Program-made: the position numbers and the translations under genes
The notes under the pieces: generated by a model
Told to the model about the DNA's origin: nothing
Seen by the model: the letters and a program-made list of their open reading frames with translations, nothing else
Databases searched by the model: none
Source of the DNA: Notospermus geniculatus
Taxonomy: Eukaryota; Nemertea; Pilidiophora; Heteronemertea; Lineidae
Length of the DNA stretch: 64,000 bases
Direction: 5' to 3'
Assembly: GCA_002633025.1 (NCBI GenBank)
Contig: NMRB01000051.1
Span: forward strand, 95,273-159,272
Shown: positions 10,423 through 21,168 of the stretch, in pieces
Layout of the letters: each line of letters begins with the position of its first letter
Position numbering within the stretch: position 1 is the stretch's first letter

Positions 10423-11163
10423 GGCTTCCTGTACATAGAAGTATACGGTATTCGGTATTTGGTGCACGTTTCGTTATGCACGCGTATACTAGAAAACGAA
10501 CAAGCTTATTTCAATGAGCGGGTTACATAGCCCTATACGAGGAACGGTGCACACTATTCGCGTATACAAGGAATCGCGCTTGCACGATTTTTCCTCTGCT
10601 TATACTGACCGTAGTCGGGAGAATAGGCATAGATTGGTCAGTTTACTTATTTCTAAATGATATTTTTCGTTGATTTTCAGCAGAAATATATCAAAAACAA
10701 AGTAAATATTGGTATTCACCAGTGCCCGGTTGTGAAACAAAGTTCAGGTTCGATAATTCAGCAAAGGAAATATTTTACAGAGTGCAGGGCCGTATTTAAA
10801 GGGGATGAGGGGGGCTGTTGCCCCCCCCTGAGCCAACCAAAAAAAGTGATTTTCATGCGGATTTGGGCAAAAAACGGCAAAAAGAGGTCTTCTGCCCCAC
10901 TGGGAGGCTCCTCCCCCCCCCCCCGACCAAAAAGTTCAATACGGCCCTGGATTGCCCCAAAATGCTAACCCTTTCTCGGTCACTAGGGGGTTGTGTGTAA
11001 AAAACGTCCTGACACATCCTCTACACGACTTAGTACTTTCCAAAAATGCAAATCGAACGACCAAATTGCCGAGTTCGGCCCAGCGTATATCCTATATAAA
11101 TCGCCGTGTCCGTATACCGTATAGAGTATACCGAATACCGTATACTTCTATGTACAGGAAGCC
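10423..11163. mobile_element. Perfect 33-bp inverted repeat around about 675 bp
   Basis: 10423-10455 is an exact reverse complement of 11131-11163 (33 of 33); both contain TGTACATAGAAGTATACGGT. Just outside the left arm, and 52 bp beyond the right arm, lies a GTATCA..TGATAC palindrome (10397-10412, 11215-11230). A hAT-like MITE (10785-10949) sits inside. This may be a foldback element split by a later insertion. Confidence 0.6.
10785..10949. mobile_element. hAT-like MITE, CAGGGCCG ends
   Basis: CAGGGCCGTATTTAAAGGGG at the left pairs with the right end CCCCGACC..CAATACGGCCCTG. The interior has G-run/C-run complementarity (GGGGGGCTGTTGCCCCCCC is itself palindromic). It resembles the element at 3213-3511. 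No 8-bp target duplication is evident. Confidence 0.6.
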
Positions 11164-12307
11164 TAAGGGGTCCATAACTTTTTTACAATGTCAACTGTAC
11201 CCTAAATGCCCATTGTATCACATATGATACACTAGTACTTCCATCTGGTGGAAGATATTGGAACTAGAGGCGTCTCTCTGCATCTGGCAGTATTTCCAAG
11301 ATGGCAGCGCCCATGGTCCAACCCACTGAACATTTTTACTCAACTTTCAAGGAAAATTACAACAAGTATGGTAAGCGTCAGTAAGAAATCCAATGTTCTC
11401 TCATGTAATGAATACCTATAGATAGTTTATAAGAGACATATAATTTGGAGGCTTGCATTTTGAATTGTAGGGGCGGGCTGAATTTTGTTTGTATCAGATA
11501 TGATATCAGATATGATACACTGGGAATTAGAGGTTTCATTATTGGGTAGTGGATTATAGAAGCAGATGTACATTCATGCATGTCTCAGTACAATATGTGG
11601 AACCAGAGTGAGTAATGAGTTGTCACACCAGGAATAAACAATGTTGGCCCCAATCTGTTGCATTATGCTTCTCATATAGACGTTGTCTAGGCCCCGTGAA
11701 CAAAACTGCCAGCTTACCGTCCCCGTTCCCACAAAAACAAAGACAGGAATTGCTTTACACAGTCCCATATCTAACTTCTGTTGTCTTGAAGTAACTGAAT
11801 ACTGAATACTGACATGGGGTTGCTGTCCAAATTTGAAGTGTGTTTCAACTATATACGATTCGTGCACAGTTCACCAGGTTCAAGGTGTTGATTCTTTACC
11901 CAGGGAAGTGTAATTTCTTGAAACATACTTGGTATGAGCCAGTTGTCCCTTACTTGATTCATAAGTTTTGAAATAAAACCTTTTTTTCAAAGTCAATGTT
12001 TGTTCTATCTTGCACCACCAATACCCAATGTATCATATGTGATACAAATTAAAACTCAAGGTCAAGGTCACTGCAATTAAAAAACAGCAATGGCCCTGAT
12101 ATCACGGACGGAAAGCTAAAACATCACCAGAAGTTCAGATTTTTCCTATTGCTATTTCTGTTATTGGGCAGTGTTGAGTGTTGTCCACAAATATGATGAC
12201 AAAAGGCACTGCACATGCCCAGATGCCTCCTGACATGCGCATGCCTGAACACGACAGCCCACATCAACAATCAACCAAGCCTATAGGCCAATGATTTTTA
12301 CGGACGA
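11164..12307. other. Unrecognised stretch with recurrent GTATCATATGATAC palindromes
   Basis: No gene recognised. Near-palindromes of GTATCATATATGATAC occur at 11215-11230, 11491-11518 (a longer double version) and 12030-12045, besides the one at 10397-10412. Confidence 0.5.
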
Positions 12308-12715
12308 TGACGTCAAACCCGCAAATAATGCCCCTGAATCGCCCAAAATGTATTTCACAGTCGAAATTGACGTAGGATACAGGTGCTCTGCTGATGGAAT
12401 GCTGGTCTTGACATCGCATTGCAATGAAATTCCACGTTTAACGTAACGACCGCCATTTTGAAATCGGTTTTACTCCTTCCTTTCGTAATTCGTAATAATT
12501 CATGCGATGACGTCAGCGAATGACTGCATTAAATTCAAATTTGAATTTGAATTTTAAAAATCACAGTAGAATTGATATTATTCCATGTAGGCCTACTAGC
12601 AAAATACCCGTGGTGATGTCATTTGTGTTCCTGGAACATGTCAATGTGGATCGATCGCCGTATGAAGTGCGCGTGACGTCACCGTGAATCTTGGATAATT
12701 TATGCGATGACGTCA
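12308..12715. promoter_or_regulatory. Cluster of four TGACGTCA (CRE-type) palindromes
   Basis: Exact TGACGTCA occurs at 12308, 12508, 12674 and 12708. Two lie in a repeated 18-bp context, ATGCGATGACGTCAGCGAA. The motif is the canonical CREB/ATF binding palindrome. No transcription start or gene is recognised nearby, and the repeated context could come from a dispersed repeat, so regulatory function is only a possibility. Confidence 0.3.
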
Positions 12716-12889
12716 GCGAAGGCTGGTCGTGGCCGTCGCGAGTGACGCTGTGTTGCTGGGGGCGACGTCATGGTCATGATGGTTGTTGACACTGCGCCAC
12801 GATCACAGCGAGCCGGCAATTTTTTCATGAAAATCGGCTCCAAAGTCAGTTAATAATGCAAGTAAGTTAAAACCCAGTCTTTCAGACCT

Positions 12890-12987
12890 GGTACAAATGA
12901 TACTGCGGCTTGTGACGAAGTTTGAGCGAGATCCATTCAGTGGTTTTTGCAAAACCGCGTCCACAAATTGAAATTGGGGAGATCCAT

Positions 12988-13018
<31 letters not shown>

Positions 13019-13020
13019 AA
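12890..13020 (+). repeat. (AGAA)n microsatellite ending a repeat-like segment
   Basis: 12988-13020 is an uninterrupted AGAA run of about eight units. The preceding 'gtttgagcgagatccattcagtggtttt' style text (12918-12950) resembles the 3' ends of dispersed repeats in invertebrates that finish in a short tandem tail. The class is not determined. Confidence 0.5.
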
Positions 13021-13850
13021 CCCTGCGAAATCAATATGTCCTCCAACCCCGTGAGGTGTGGAGGCCATAATAAAATTCGGACTTACTGTATATGAAGGTC
13101 GGGTGGGCTGAAAAGTTCATAGGCTGACCGAGGAATTATGCCACAGCAATCGTGAAACTTGGCATGCATCTTGATTTCAATCTTTTCTGATACTATACAA
13201 GACCGGATCCGGGGGGCGTACGCCCCCTGTTTCTGGTAGAGCAATGATTTTTAGCAAGAAAAATTTAATCACATAAAAATTCGACTGTTTTGCTCCCAGA
13301 TGCCAGGAAAATGCATCTGAAAGCACTTAAGGGGCGGTAGTGGAAACACACAGCGCCGTTTTAGTGCGGCGGTCGAAGGTTGAACCGTCTTATTTATGAA
13401 TAACCATGTATTGTTAATAAAATTAGGCGTCAAGGACAAGCTGATCATGGTTCGTTGCCAAAACCTACACTCTTTCAATAATATTGTCCAGCACAATGCT
13501 TTTGTACACCTGGTGCGTCCGTGCGCATATGCCTATTTTAATGACAATAAGGAGGTTACTTTAATAGCCCGCGTATTTCGAAAAGCGTAGGCGTGTTTAG
13601 GCCAAAATATGAAAATTTTGGGAAGACTTTTCTCGTCCATCAGGCATCGCACTTCAGTGGTTTCTTTTCATTCAACAGCAGTATATTTGTGCGCAGGGCG
13701 CGACGTTGAGATTTTTTCACTATTCAACTGGATTCGGGAGATATTCAAAAAGTTCATTTTTGACCAATTTTTGGCACAAATTACATAATTATCATTACTA
13801 AGAATTAGAATTTGCAAATTATCTCAACGTCGGCACCTGCACATATGTAT
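13021..13850. other. Unrecognised stretch with a hAT-like MITE fragment at 13196-13270
   Basis: No gene recognised. 13201-13262 (CCGGATCCGGGGGGCGTACG, then CAATGATTTTTAGCAAGAA) matches the right part of the element at 3213-3511 in reverse orientation. The rest holds only short overlapping frames. Confidence 0.45.
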
Positions 13851-13982
13851 NNNNNNNNNNNNNNNNNNNNNNNNNNNNNNNNNNNNNNNNNNNNNNNNNN
13901 NNNNNNNNNNNNNNNNNNNNNNNNNNNNNNNNNNNNNNNNNNNNNNNNNNNNNNNNNNNNNNNNNNNNNNNNNNNNNNNNNN
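13851..13982. other. Assembly gap, 132 N
   Basis: A continuous N run. The 66- and 71-codon frames that cross it are artefacts of reading through N. Confidence 0.99.
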
Positions 13983-14676
13983 CGAGGGTTAATTTCCGGT
14001 CAAAGCATTTAGTTCTACCTGTATATGGAGACACAGGATACAGGGGCAGCTTAATCGAGATAATCTGCCTGTAAACATGAAACAGAAGCCTGCCTTCGCA
14101 GCGCGTGTCCTATCCATTGTGTCCAGCCATTAAATCTGAGTGTCCACATCTTAACCCCAGTGGACAAACGTGACTGCTCATTCGTGTGATAACATGACCA
14201 CCGGCGGCTACGAGAGGCAAGCCGTTGTGATCGTCTTCAGTTGGTATAATACGCTTTACAGAGTGATTAACGGTATTACACATCAATGTATTGTACCTGT
14301 CTCCTTTGTCGGTATCTACGAACGGATGCCGTTCTCTTTTATGTGGTACTGAAAGCAGCAATACGAAGAGGGAAGCTTTGAAATTCTAACTTTCATAAAA
14401 GGATATTTGAATTACTGCATTCGATTTCTGCCGACATAGGAAAATGTTATGATATAAGTGAATCGACCTTGATGGCATTTTACGGATTTGAATTTCCTTC
14501 TTTGCCACCAGGTCCACCCGCGTTTTATTTCGGTGTTTCTCGAGGTCAGCATGTCTGCGATCCAATGACAGAACCTAGTGACTCACTTTAAATGTTTTTT
14601 TCCGGAAAACAAAAAAAACTAAACATTATGGTATAGAACTAAAACTTGTCTCAAGTAAAATTTGATAAAAATGCGA
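13983..14676. other. Unrecognised stretch
   Basis: Nothing recognised. Frames of 60-83 codons overlap on opposite strands. Confidence 0.5.
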
Positions 14677-14834
14677 GTTATGCCCACTGTACACGATCAA
14701 ATTTTCCATCCAATTTTCTGAATATGCTCAATAAAGGCGTGCATACTGGTTTGTACACTAAAGCCCCAATAGGCCCGGAATCTGAATTTCAACAAAATTG
14801 AATGAAAAATTTGATCGTGTACAGCGGGCATAAC
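14677..14834. mobile_element. 158-bp MITE, GTTATGCCC ends
   Basis: GTTATGCCCACTGTACACGA at the left pairs with the right end; the reverse complement is GTTATGCCCGCTGTACACGA, followed by TCAAATTTT in both. Pairing continues for about 45 bp with scattered mismatches. A fragment with the same end (GTGTACGGCGGGCAT) is at 16304-16350. Confidence 0.7.
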
Positions 14835-14987
14835 TTGGTTCTACTGGAGGAAGCATTATTATTTGCCATTTGAGTGCCTTTTTCGTGTTAAAAACACGCT
14901 CAAAGGCACATTACAATAAATTGATATCAAAAGAGAGAGAGAGATTAATTAAAAGAAAGAATGCAGTGATAAAACATTGATAGATAC

Positions 14988-15125
14988 ATTGATATTGATG
15001 ATATTGATATTGATATTGATATTGATATTGACATTGACATTGACATTGACATTGACATTGACATTGACATTGATATTGATATTGATATTGATATTGATAT
15101 TGATATTGATATTGATATTGATATT
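14988..15125. repeat. (ATTGAT)n/(ATTGAC)n hexanucleotide microsatellite
   Basis: About 23 hexamers. A block of ATTGAC units (about 15029-15070) is flanked on both sides by ATTGAT units. The open frame through it reads as repeated Asn-Ile and Asn-Val on the minus strand and is not evidence of a protein. Confidence 0.9.
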
Positions 15126-16160
15126 CATTAAAAGATTATCTAAAAACACAGGATAAAAAAAATGCAATGAGTCAATACTCTGTGCATTATGCATAAACCT
15201 GTCAAGAAAAATATGTTTTAGCTCTTTCTTAAACTGACTGAGGGAGTTCAGTGAACGTAAGGAAAGTGGAAGAGTCTTCCACAGTTTTAGTCCTGCTACA
15301 TGAAATGGAAGTAGCTGTTATTCTGGCAACAGAACTATTGTTTTTGCCCAAGGACGGCGGAGTGTGCTCATCACATTCCTAAAATTTTTTGTAAGTGTTC
15401 ATCGCGCACCTCCCGAGATGAGCTGAAAGCCAAAAGCATCAAACGTTCTTCACTTTTGCGTTTCTGTAATATCTGTAATATCTAGTCTTTCCTAGAGTTT
15501 CAGATTGTAAAGTTCCACTTGAAAAAGACCCCGGTTGGGGTCGAAAATTTGTGAATTCTGGAGATTGACTTCTTGCTTATTATCATTTTGTGTGTCAATT
15601 TTGTGCTATTCTGTATCTTGTATCTTCTATAATATCTGATATTATTGTTCCACTGCACATCATGTTATACAAAAGAAGCTATGAGTGCTCATAACGACAC
15701 GTTTAAGAGGAATGCATGCATAACGTTTGGTGTAATCCACATCCACCAAGCGATGACACAGAAAAAGTGGTAAAAATAGATCCAGATTCTCTGTCTACTG
15801 TATTTCTGAATCATCATGTTGCATTACAATGCAATGTACATGTAACATTTGTTTACGAAAGAGAGTTTGTTTGATATCAATAACCGATTCATTGAACGTA
15901 ATTGGGTATTAAGAGTACAGTAGCCTATAGCAAAAAGGATTGTCTGTTGACTCTTGTCAACCGGTTCGATTCCCCTTTGGCGAGGCCTATCGAATACAAC
16001 CGTACATTCATAGGTTCGCAACCAGTACGCTCACCCCACTCGAAATCAACTATACATGTGCAATAACATCAACCGATTGCGTGCCGACTTTCGGATATGA
16101 CCATTAATCCGCTTGAATCAAAATGAACCTGCGTAAGGTACTGTCACACCAAAGTAGTCC
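15126..16160. other. Unrecognised stretch
   Basis: No gene recognised. It contains the hammerhead-like fold at 15514-15562 and a lone B-box-like GGTTCGATTCC at 15963-15973 that lacks a matching A-box or T-stem. Confidence 0.45.
15514..15562 (+). ncRNA. Decayed hammerhead-ribozyme-like fold
   Basis: Elements occur in hammerhead order. Stem I arms TCCA (15514-15517) and TGGA (15559-15562) are complementary. A core CTTGAAAAA stands in place of CTGANGA. A perfect 6-bp stem II (GACCCC/GGGGTC, 15527-15542) with loop GGTT follows, then GAAA, a short ATT/AAT stem III with loop TGTG, and a TTC triplet before stem I. Hammerheads of this compact type occur in Penelope-like elements and retrozymes. The extra T and the G-to-A change in the conserved core predict no activity. 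No Penelope protein is nearby. Confidence 0.3.
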
Positions 16161-16277
16161 CGGCTTTGCGAAAACTCTATAATAGAGAGTATAGAGTTTT
16201 CGCAAAGCCCCCGAAACGCCATCGAACAATGGGTTTGGCGTTCGCGTTGGCGTTTCGGGGCTTTGCTGCGAAAACTC
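16161..16277. mobile_element. Two ends of the GAGTTTTCGCAAAGCC MITE family, back to back
   Basis: 16161-16180 (GGCTTTGCGAAAACTCTAT) is a right end and 16190-16208 the inverted left end, separated by about 10 bases. From 16194 an 84-bp element runs to 16277 with arms GAGTTTTCGCAAAGCCCCCG and CGGGGCTTTGCTGCGAAAAC around CGTTCGCG/CGTTGGCG blocks. The same family occurs at 47257, 47925, 51293 and 63914; this copy has an internal deletion. Confidence 0.7.
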
Positions 16278-16303
16278 CCGCATGTAGGCCTTTATTGAGC
16301 TTA

Positions 16304-16350
16304 TTCAGAAAATTGGATGAAAAATCTGATAGTGTACGGCGGGCATTAGA
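16304..16350. mobile_element. Fragment of the GTTATGCCC MITE family
   Basis: CAGAAAATTGGATGAAAAATCTGATAGTGTACGGCGGGCAT parallels the right end of the 14677-14834 element. The opposite end is absent; it abuts the preceding MITE. Confidence 0.5.
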
Positions 16351-16976
16351 ACTCACGCTCACTCTCATCTATCACTGAGTTCAAACCATAAACCACGCAT
16401 GTATGTGTGGCCTACAGTGCATTGCTCACAAATCAGTTTAATCATTTCCTTTAGATTTTTTTCTGAAATTCAAAAAAATGTGGACATGTGAAAATATTTT
16501 TACTTTATATTTCCTCTTCCCTTTTCTCTTATATTTCAAACGTGGCCAGATTCAACAGACAGCATATTATAACCCAAGCTCCTTGAAAAGATCCTAGTTT
16601 TTCAAATTCATCCGTTAAAGCCTCGCAAAGAAATTGCCCCCACTGGCAAGATCAGCTGTCACCAACACCTAACAATAGGGAATGGTAAAAATTGTTTAAT
16701 TATGTGCACGAAGTTAAATATTGGACTCTGCTGTATTGTTGATATCTTATATTGAAATTTTTCACACGCATGGGCATAATATCTTTGTAACAATACAAGT
16801 TTGAGTAAACATTTATATAGAACTGTTAACATGGTTAACACTGTACACCGAAGCGAGAAACCTGGTGATGACATTACGCCTTTTTATTCGGAGTTGATTC
16901 GATTTGGTTCGAGGCTAGTTTGTACCATGAAAAGGGAAGGATAGTAAGGTCGCATGGCTTTTTCCGCAAGTGAACT
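16351..16976. other. Unrecognised stretch
   Basis: Nothing recognised. Confidence 0.5.
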
Positions 16977-17093
16977 GGGGCCTGTTTCAAAAAGAACCTT
17001 TACATGTAAGCTAAGGTACATTTAACTAAATAGAAAATGCCTTGAAGTTGATGGTACCATTAGCTTAATCACTTTATGAAACAGACCCCTGGG
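16977..17093. mobile_element. MITE with GGGGCCTGTTTCA ends
   Basis: CTGGGGCCTGTTTCAAAAAG pairs imperfectly with the right end, whose reverse complement is CCAGGGGTCTGTTTCATAAA, and both arms continue into 'taagcta'. About 117 bp. It shares its final GGGG with the next element, so one may have inserted at the end of the other. Confidence 0.6.
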
Positions 17094-17273
17094 GCCATAT
17101 TCATAAACATACTTACATGTAAATCAAAGTATGATACTTATCCTTTGTGTTGAACAAAGGATAAGTAGTTTTATTCATAAACATACTTAAGTCAAAGTGT
17201 GACACTTATCCTTTGTTCAATACAAAAGATAAATATCACACTTTGACTTAAGTGGGTTTATGAATATGGGCCC
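17091..17273. mobile_element. MITE with GGGCCATATTCATAAAC ends
   Basis: The ends GGGGCCATATTCATAAAC and GTTTATGAATATGGGCCC are inverted. The interior has a repeated block 'tttattcataaacatactta-agtcaaagt-tga-acttatcctttg', so the left half is duplicated. Related text ('agtgtgacacttatcctttgttc') occurs at 23870-23920. Confidence 0.7.
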
Positions 17274-17528
17274 TGGCCTCGAACTGGATCGAACTGACTC
17301 TGTGTAAAAGGGGCTTTTGTGTAATGGCCGATTCATACTTCGCGACCAGTATGCGGAACGAAAAATGCTTTGTTTAGAACTATCGTGACGAGAAATAAGT
17401 CCTTTACCGCAACACGCACTGGTTGGGCGGGAACGTATGAATTATGCTTTACTCAAAAAAAGCATCCGCAGCTTCACCAGTGCGCAAATCTTCTCTTCGG
17501 TTGAAAGTGAACAACAGGTTGCTTTTAA
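17274..17528. other. Unrecognised spacer
   Basis: Nothing recognised. Confidence 0.4.
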
Positions 17529-18646
17529 AGGGACACTCCACTCATTGTGAACTTTTGAATTTTTATCAATCCATGGAGACTATTGCCATGAGAGGTGATG
17601 CCACTAGTGTCTATAGACTGAAGACCTTTATTGTAGTGAACGACCTAATACTGTGACTGCCTAGGCCTATTTAGTCCAGTCAATCTACGAAAAAAATTGC
17701 CAAACCCTAAACAAATTGCAACAAGAGGCTTTTTGGCGTTTTCTGGTACAGTTTCATGTGCTCTACAACATACTAAAAGTCCCAAAAAATCCCATCCCTG
17801 CAACAGCCGCCAGGACGTTTTGAATATTGGGAACTGACTTCATCATTGGACGTCAGTCAGACGCACGACTGTGCTTTGTACAGGAGAATGGGGGACGATG
17901 TACAGCTAACTTTTGAACGGTTGCATTTACATCCCATAAATGTATTACCAGCAGATAGAAACATAGTACCTCGGAATCAAATAAGCCTATTCTTTGGAGT
18001 TTTTAAGCAGTTACGTAACTGGAAATGGCTTTTTTATGAATTTTGACACATTTTTGTGTTAATTTATATAAAAAACGCCCTCTCTTATTACATGACAACT
18101 GAAAACAGTTAAAAATATGTTTGTCTGATTCCGAGACACCACATTTTTATCTGTTGATAATACATTTATGGGGTGTAAATGCAACCGTTCAAAAGTTGGC
18201 TGTACATCGTCACCCCATTCTCCTGTACAAAGCACAGTCGTGCGTCTGACTGACGTCCATTCATGAAGTCAGTTCCCAATATTCAAAACGTCCTGGCGGC
18301 TGTTGCAGGGATGGGATTTTTTTGGACTTTTAGTATGTTGTAGAGCACATGAAACTGTACCAGAAAACGCCAAAAAACCTCTTGTTGCAATTTGTTTAGG
18401 GTTTGGCAATTTTTTTCGTAGATTGACTGGACTAATTGGTTGTACTTCCATAAATATGCATTGAGCACACAATGACATCACATGTGCTGTGCAATGGTTC
18501 CTTGGGATGTGCAATGGTTCCTTAAAATGCTTAAAATGATGAGTTTTCTGATTAAAAAAAGACATGTTGCAGTTATCAATGAATTTGAATGTATTAACGA
18601 TATTTAAAAAAAAATCAAAATTTTACACAATGAATGGAGTCTCCCT
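17529..18646. mobile_element. 1.1-kb foldback element, piggyBac-like MITE relative
   Basis: The outer ends AGGGACACTCCACTCATTGTG and the inverted right end AGGGAGACTCCATTCATTGTG enclose long inner arms, about 17671-17952 and 18164-18434, nearly complementary throughout. The left 115 bp match the 185-bp TTAA-flanked element at 60463-60647. TTAA is present at the left boundary (17525-17528), while the right reads GTAA. A piece of the inner arm recurs at 52247-52330. Frames on both strands are palindrome shadows. Confidence 0.75.
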
Positions 18647-19635
18647 GTAAGTGGACTGAGTTGACCATGCGAATATTACCTTACAATAACAAACTATTGT
18701 ACAAGGACTTGCATTCCTATGACAACCATCCTTTAACTAATCGAACGAAAAAGCCTTTACTATAAAGTTACTTACTGTAGTGTATCACCGTACACTCTCG
18801 GACTCACCACGCGTCAATCAAAAACATTAAAAGGTGACGTACCTTGATTAACTAAGAACAACATTCCTAAAGCGAGGGACACAACATCTCTGGTATCCAT
18901 GATGGCAAAACAACGCTTTTTCGGACAAAATATCCTATATCAAATAGTCAGATCAACCATCAGAACTGATCAGAGAAGTGAGAAATCGCTGGAAATAGTA
19001 TCGACCAACAAATTCTTGTTCCTTGCCGACGAGACGATGCGCCATTCGGTGACAACCTCGACGCAGTGATTGATAAGGCTTCGTCCTACGAAAGCAACTA
19101 ACCGTATATGTCACCACTACTATGCCACAACGTCGTCACCAAGACAGGAAGCCTCGTCCGCGATGCAGGGATTCTTTTCAGGTATTGATTGATGTTGGCG
19201 ACTGATAGTTCGCAGTATTGAATTCGCATTAAACTATCTAATGACGTTGTGTTTCTGCAAAAGGAACCTGGTAACAGGTAAAGGTAAAGGTACATGTAAA
19301 ATTGGCAAATGGTACAGCACCCTCGGGGAAAACACGTAGAATTGATACCATACATGTACTTCTGCAGTAACCTGGTTAGGCCATGTTTTATCCCTGATGC
19401 CTAAAGGGGAGCTTTCCGCACTTGTATCACAGGTTCGGAAGGAGAATCGCACGTACGTGAAAAGGAGCCTCGCCCACGTCAAGACGTGGTTCCCATTGGT
19501 TTAAGAAAAAAGAGTGTAGTCTTAATGACCTTGGAATCTAGGAGAGGATGCTCCTTTGTAATCTCCCCCGATCATTTTATCTATAATCGGAGAAGGGAGT
19601 AAGAGGGTTTTTTTGCCCTGCATTCATCTCAACAG
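18647..19635. other. Unrecognised stretch
   Basis: No recognised gene. The last 25 bases before 19636 are pyrimidine-rich and may form the 3' end of an intron (see the candidate exon). Confidence 0.45.
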
Positions 19636-19801
19636 GAGAAAGGGACCTGGGTTTGAGCAACATATCAAGGAAGAATTTCGTTTTAACTTTCTTGCTCTGA
19701 AAACATACATGTATCCAGAGGCAAAGGTATTTGATGTTCTTAGAGACCTTGAGATAGAGACACGTGACCTTGAAGGAGGAGTTGAAAATCAAAGGATCCA
19801 A
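19636..19801 (+). CDS. Candidate internal coding exon, unknown protein
   Basis: A 166-base open segment follows a good acceptor (ttttttgccctgcattcatctcaacag) and ends at a donor-like CCAA|GTGAGA. In the open frame it encodes about 55 residues, roughly GPGFEQHIKEEF...FDVLRDLEIETRDLEGG, rich in Glu, Asp and Leu with a mixed composition that looks more protein-like than the other frames here. I recognise no family. No partner exon was identified on either side, and the frame is closed by TAG at 19817-19819 if the donor is not used. It could be a decayed exon or chance. Confidence 0.25.
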
Positions 19802-21011
19802 GTGAGAACCTTTGTCTAGCTATAGCTCTGTCTGGAGTCAAGAGGGCCCTGTACTATCGTACTATATCCGAGCAAGGCGAAAATTCCGTAGAGTAAATGG
19901 GCTTGAAAATTCTGTTGTTTAAATGCGGCTCAAAAATGCTGTAGTGTAAATGGGGCTTACAGCCCCATTTGACACGAAGGAACCGAGCATGGTTCGGTAC
20001 AATTTTTCCAAATGTAAACAGGTCGGGCCAGCTTGTCCTGGTACCAATGGCAGTGTAAACGAGTCTGTCCCGCTTGAATTTTAAAGCGGGCTCGGTCCCG
20101 ATGTAACGTTTTTCAGTGAGGTCCGTGTGCCAGTGTGACATTACAATAGATTGACGGAATAAGCGGCGACTTGACAATGAGCGACACACAGAGAAACAGT
20201 GCGTCTGCAGTGTGTTCCGAACTATGGACATCACACAGAAAAACGGTCACACTGAAAAACGTTACACCTGTCGAGCTCGGCACGCTTCAACCGGGCTAGT
20301 GTAAAAAGGACGTATGCCAACCTCTGTTGAAACCCTACGAATAGGCAAACAGGCCATGGTGAAAAACTACGAAACGAAGGAATTACCATGCTTCTACGCG
20401 ACGTTGACCTACCATGAACTACACCCAATTAACTATGGTTTTTCTCAGCATGCACGTTTTTTTTCACTCTTTTTCCTCAGTAAACATCTACCTCCATGAC
20501 GATCAGCAATCATTTGCTAAATCGGGAGCTTTTTTGCCATTTAACGGACGCCAAGCGCTGTGTGTTCCACTTAGCATCGTGTTAAAGATGGCAACTGCAT
20601 CATCGGCTCATTTTTCAAAGTACGTCAGTCGCCGTGGGTCAGGTGTCTCCAGACTGATGAAGACATGGAACCCTCTCGGCGTGAAGATAACAAACTGGAC
20701 AAGAAAAACAGGGCACACGTCACGAACAGAAGGAAAATCGAATGTGACACTGCACGGTATGGCCTTTTTTCTGCAATGGATGGCTATGCTGAGGTAAAAA
20801 ACATCATCAGATTCCGATAGGTATTGTTTTTGCGGGCAGTTTCACGCTTCGTCGTCCACTACGACTGGCGGAGGTAAAGTTTATCATGGACTGACATCAT
20901 TTGACTTATAGACCGCTGAAAACTATGCGGCTGACAATGGGTATGTTCATGAAGTGTTTAGTTGTGGGGTTTCTCGAAGAAGGACCAATGGGAAAAACGG
21001 GGGGAAACACA
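19802..21011. other. Unrecognised stretch with local inverted repeats
   Basis: No gene recognised; the 126-127 codon frames on the two strands share no domain. GATGTAACGTTTTTCAGTG (20098-20116) is nearly complementary to CACTGAAAAACGTTACACC (20250-20268), and 'gtgtaaa' words recur around 19950-20310, suggesting a decayed MITE. GTAAATGGGGCTTACAGCCCC at about 19950 is a small hairpin. Confidence 0.4.
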
Positions 21012-21168
21012 GGGAGATTTAGAAGTCAAACGACGGAAACGTAAACTTTATGGCAACGTTATTTTTCAAACTACATGTACACATGAAGCAAATTTTATAC
21101 AGCATTTTCGGTACAAAAATAACGTTGTCGTTAACGTTAACGTTTGTCGTTTGATTTCTAAACCTCCC
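21012..21168. mobile_element. 157-bp MITE, GGGAGRTTTAGAA ends
   Basis: The ends GGGAGATTTAGAAGTCAAAC and the inverted GGGAGGTTTAGAAATCAAAC are followed by AACGTAAAC/ACGTTAACG blocks. Related copies are at 30002-30088 (left half) and 38479-38627 (complete). Confidence 0.75.

Noticed and set aside
13812-14034. Open frames across the N run
   Set aside because: They exist only because N cannot encode a stop.
14949-15194. Asn-Ile/Asn-Val repeat protein
   Set aside because: Translation of a hexanucleotide microsatellite.
15963-15973. tRNA or SINE head at a lone B-box
   Set aside because: GGTTCGATTCC is present, but no T-stem and no A-box at the right distance.
20653-20700. Hammerhead core at CTGATGA near 20655
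   Set aside because: No stem II followed by GAAA and no flanking complementarity.
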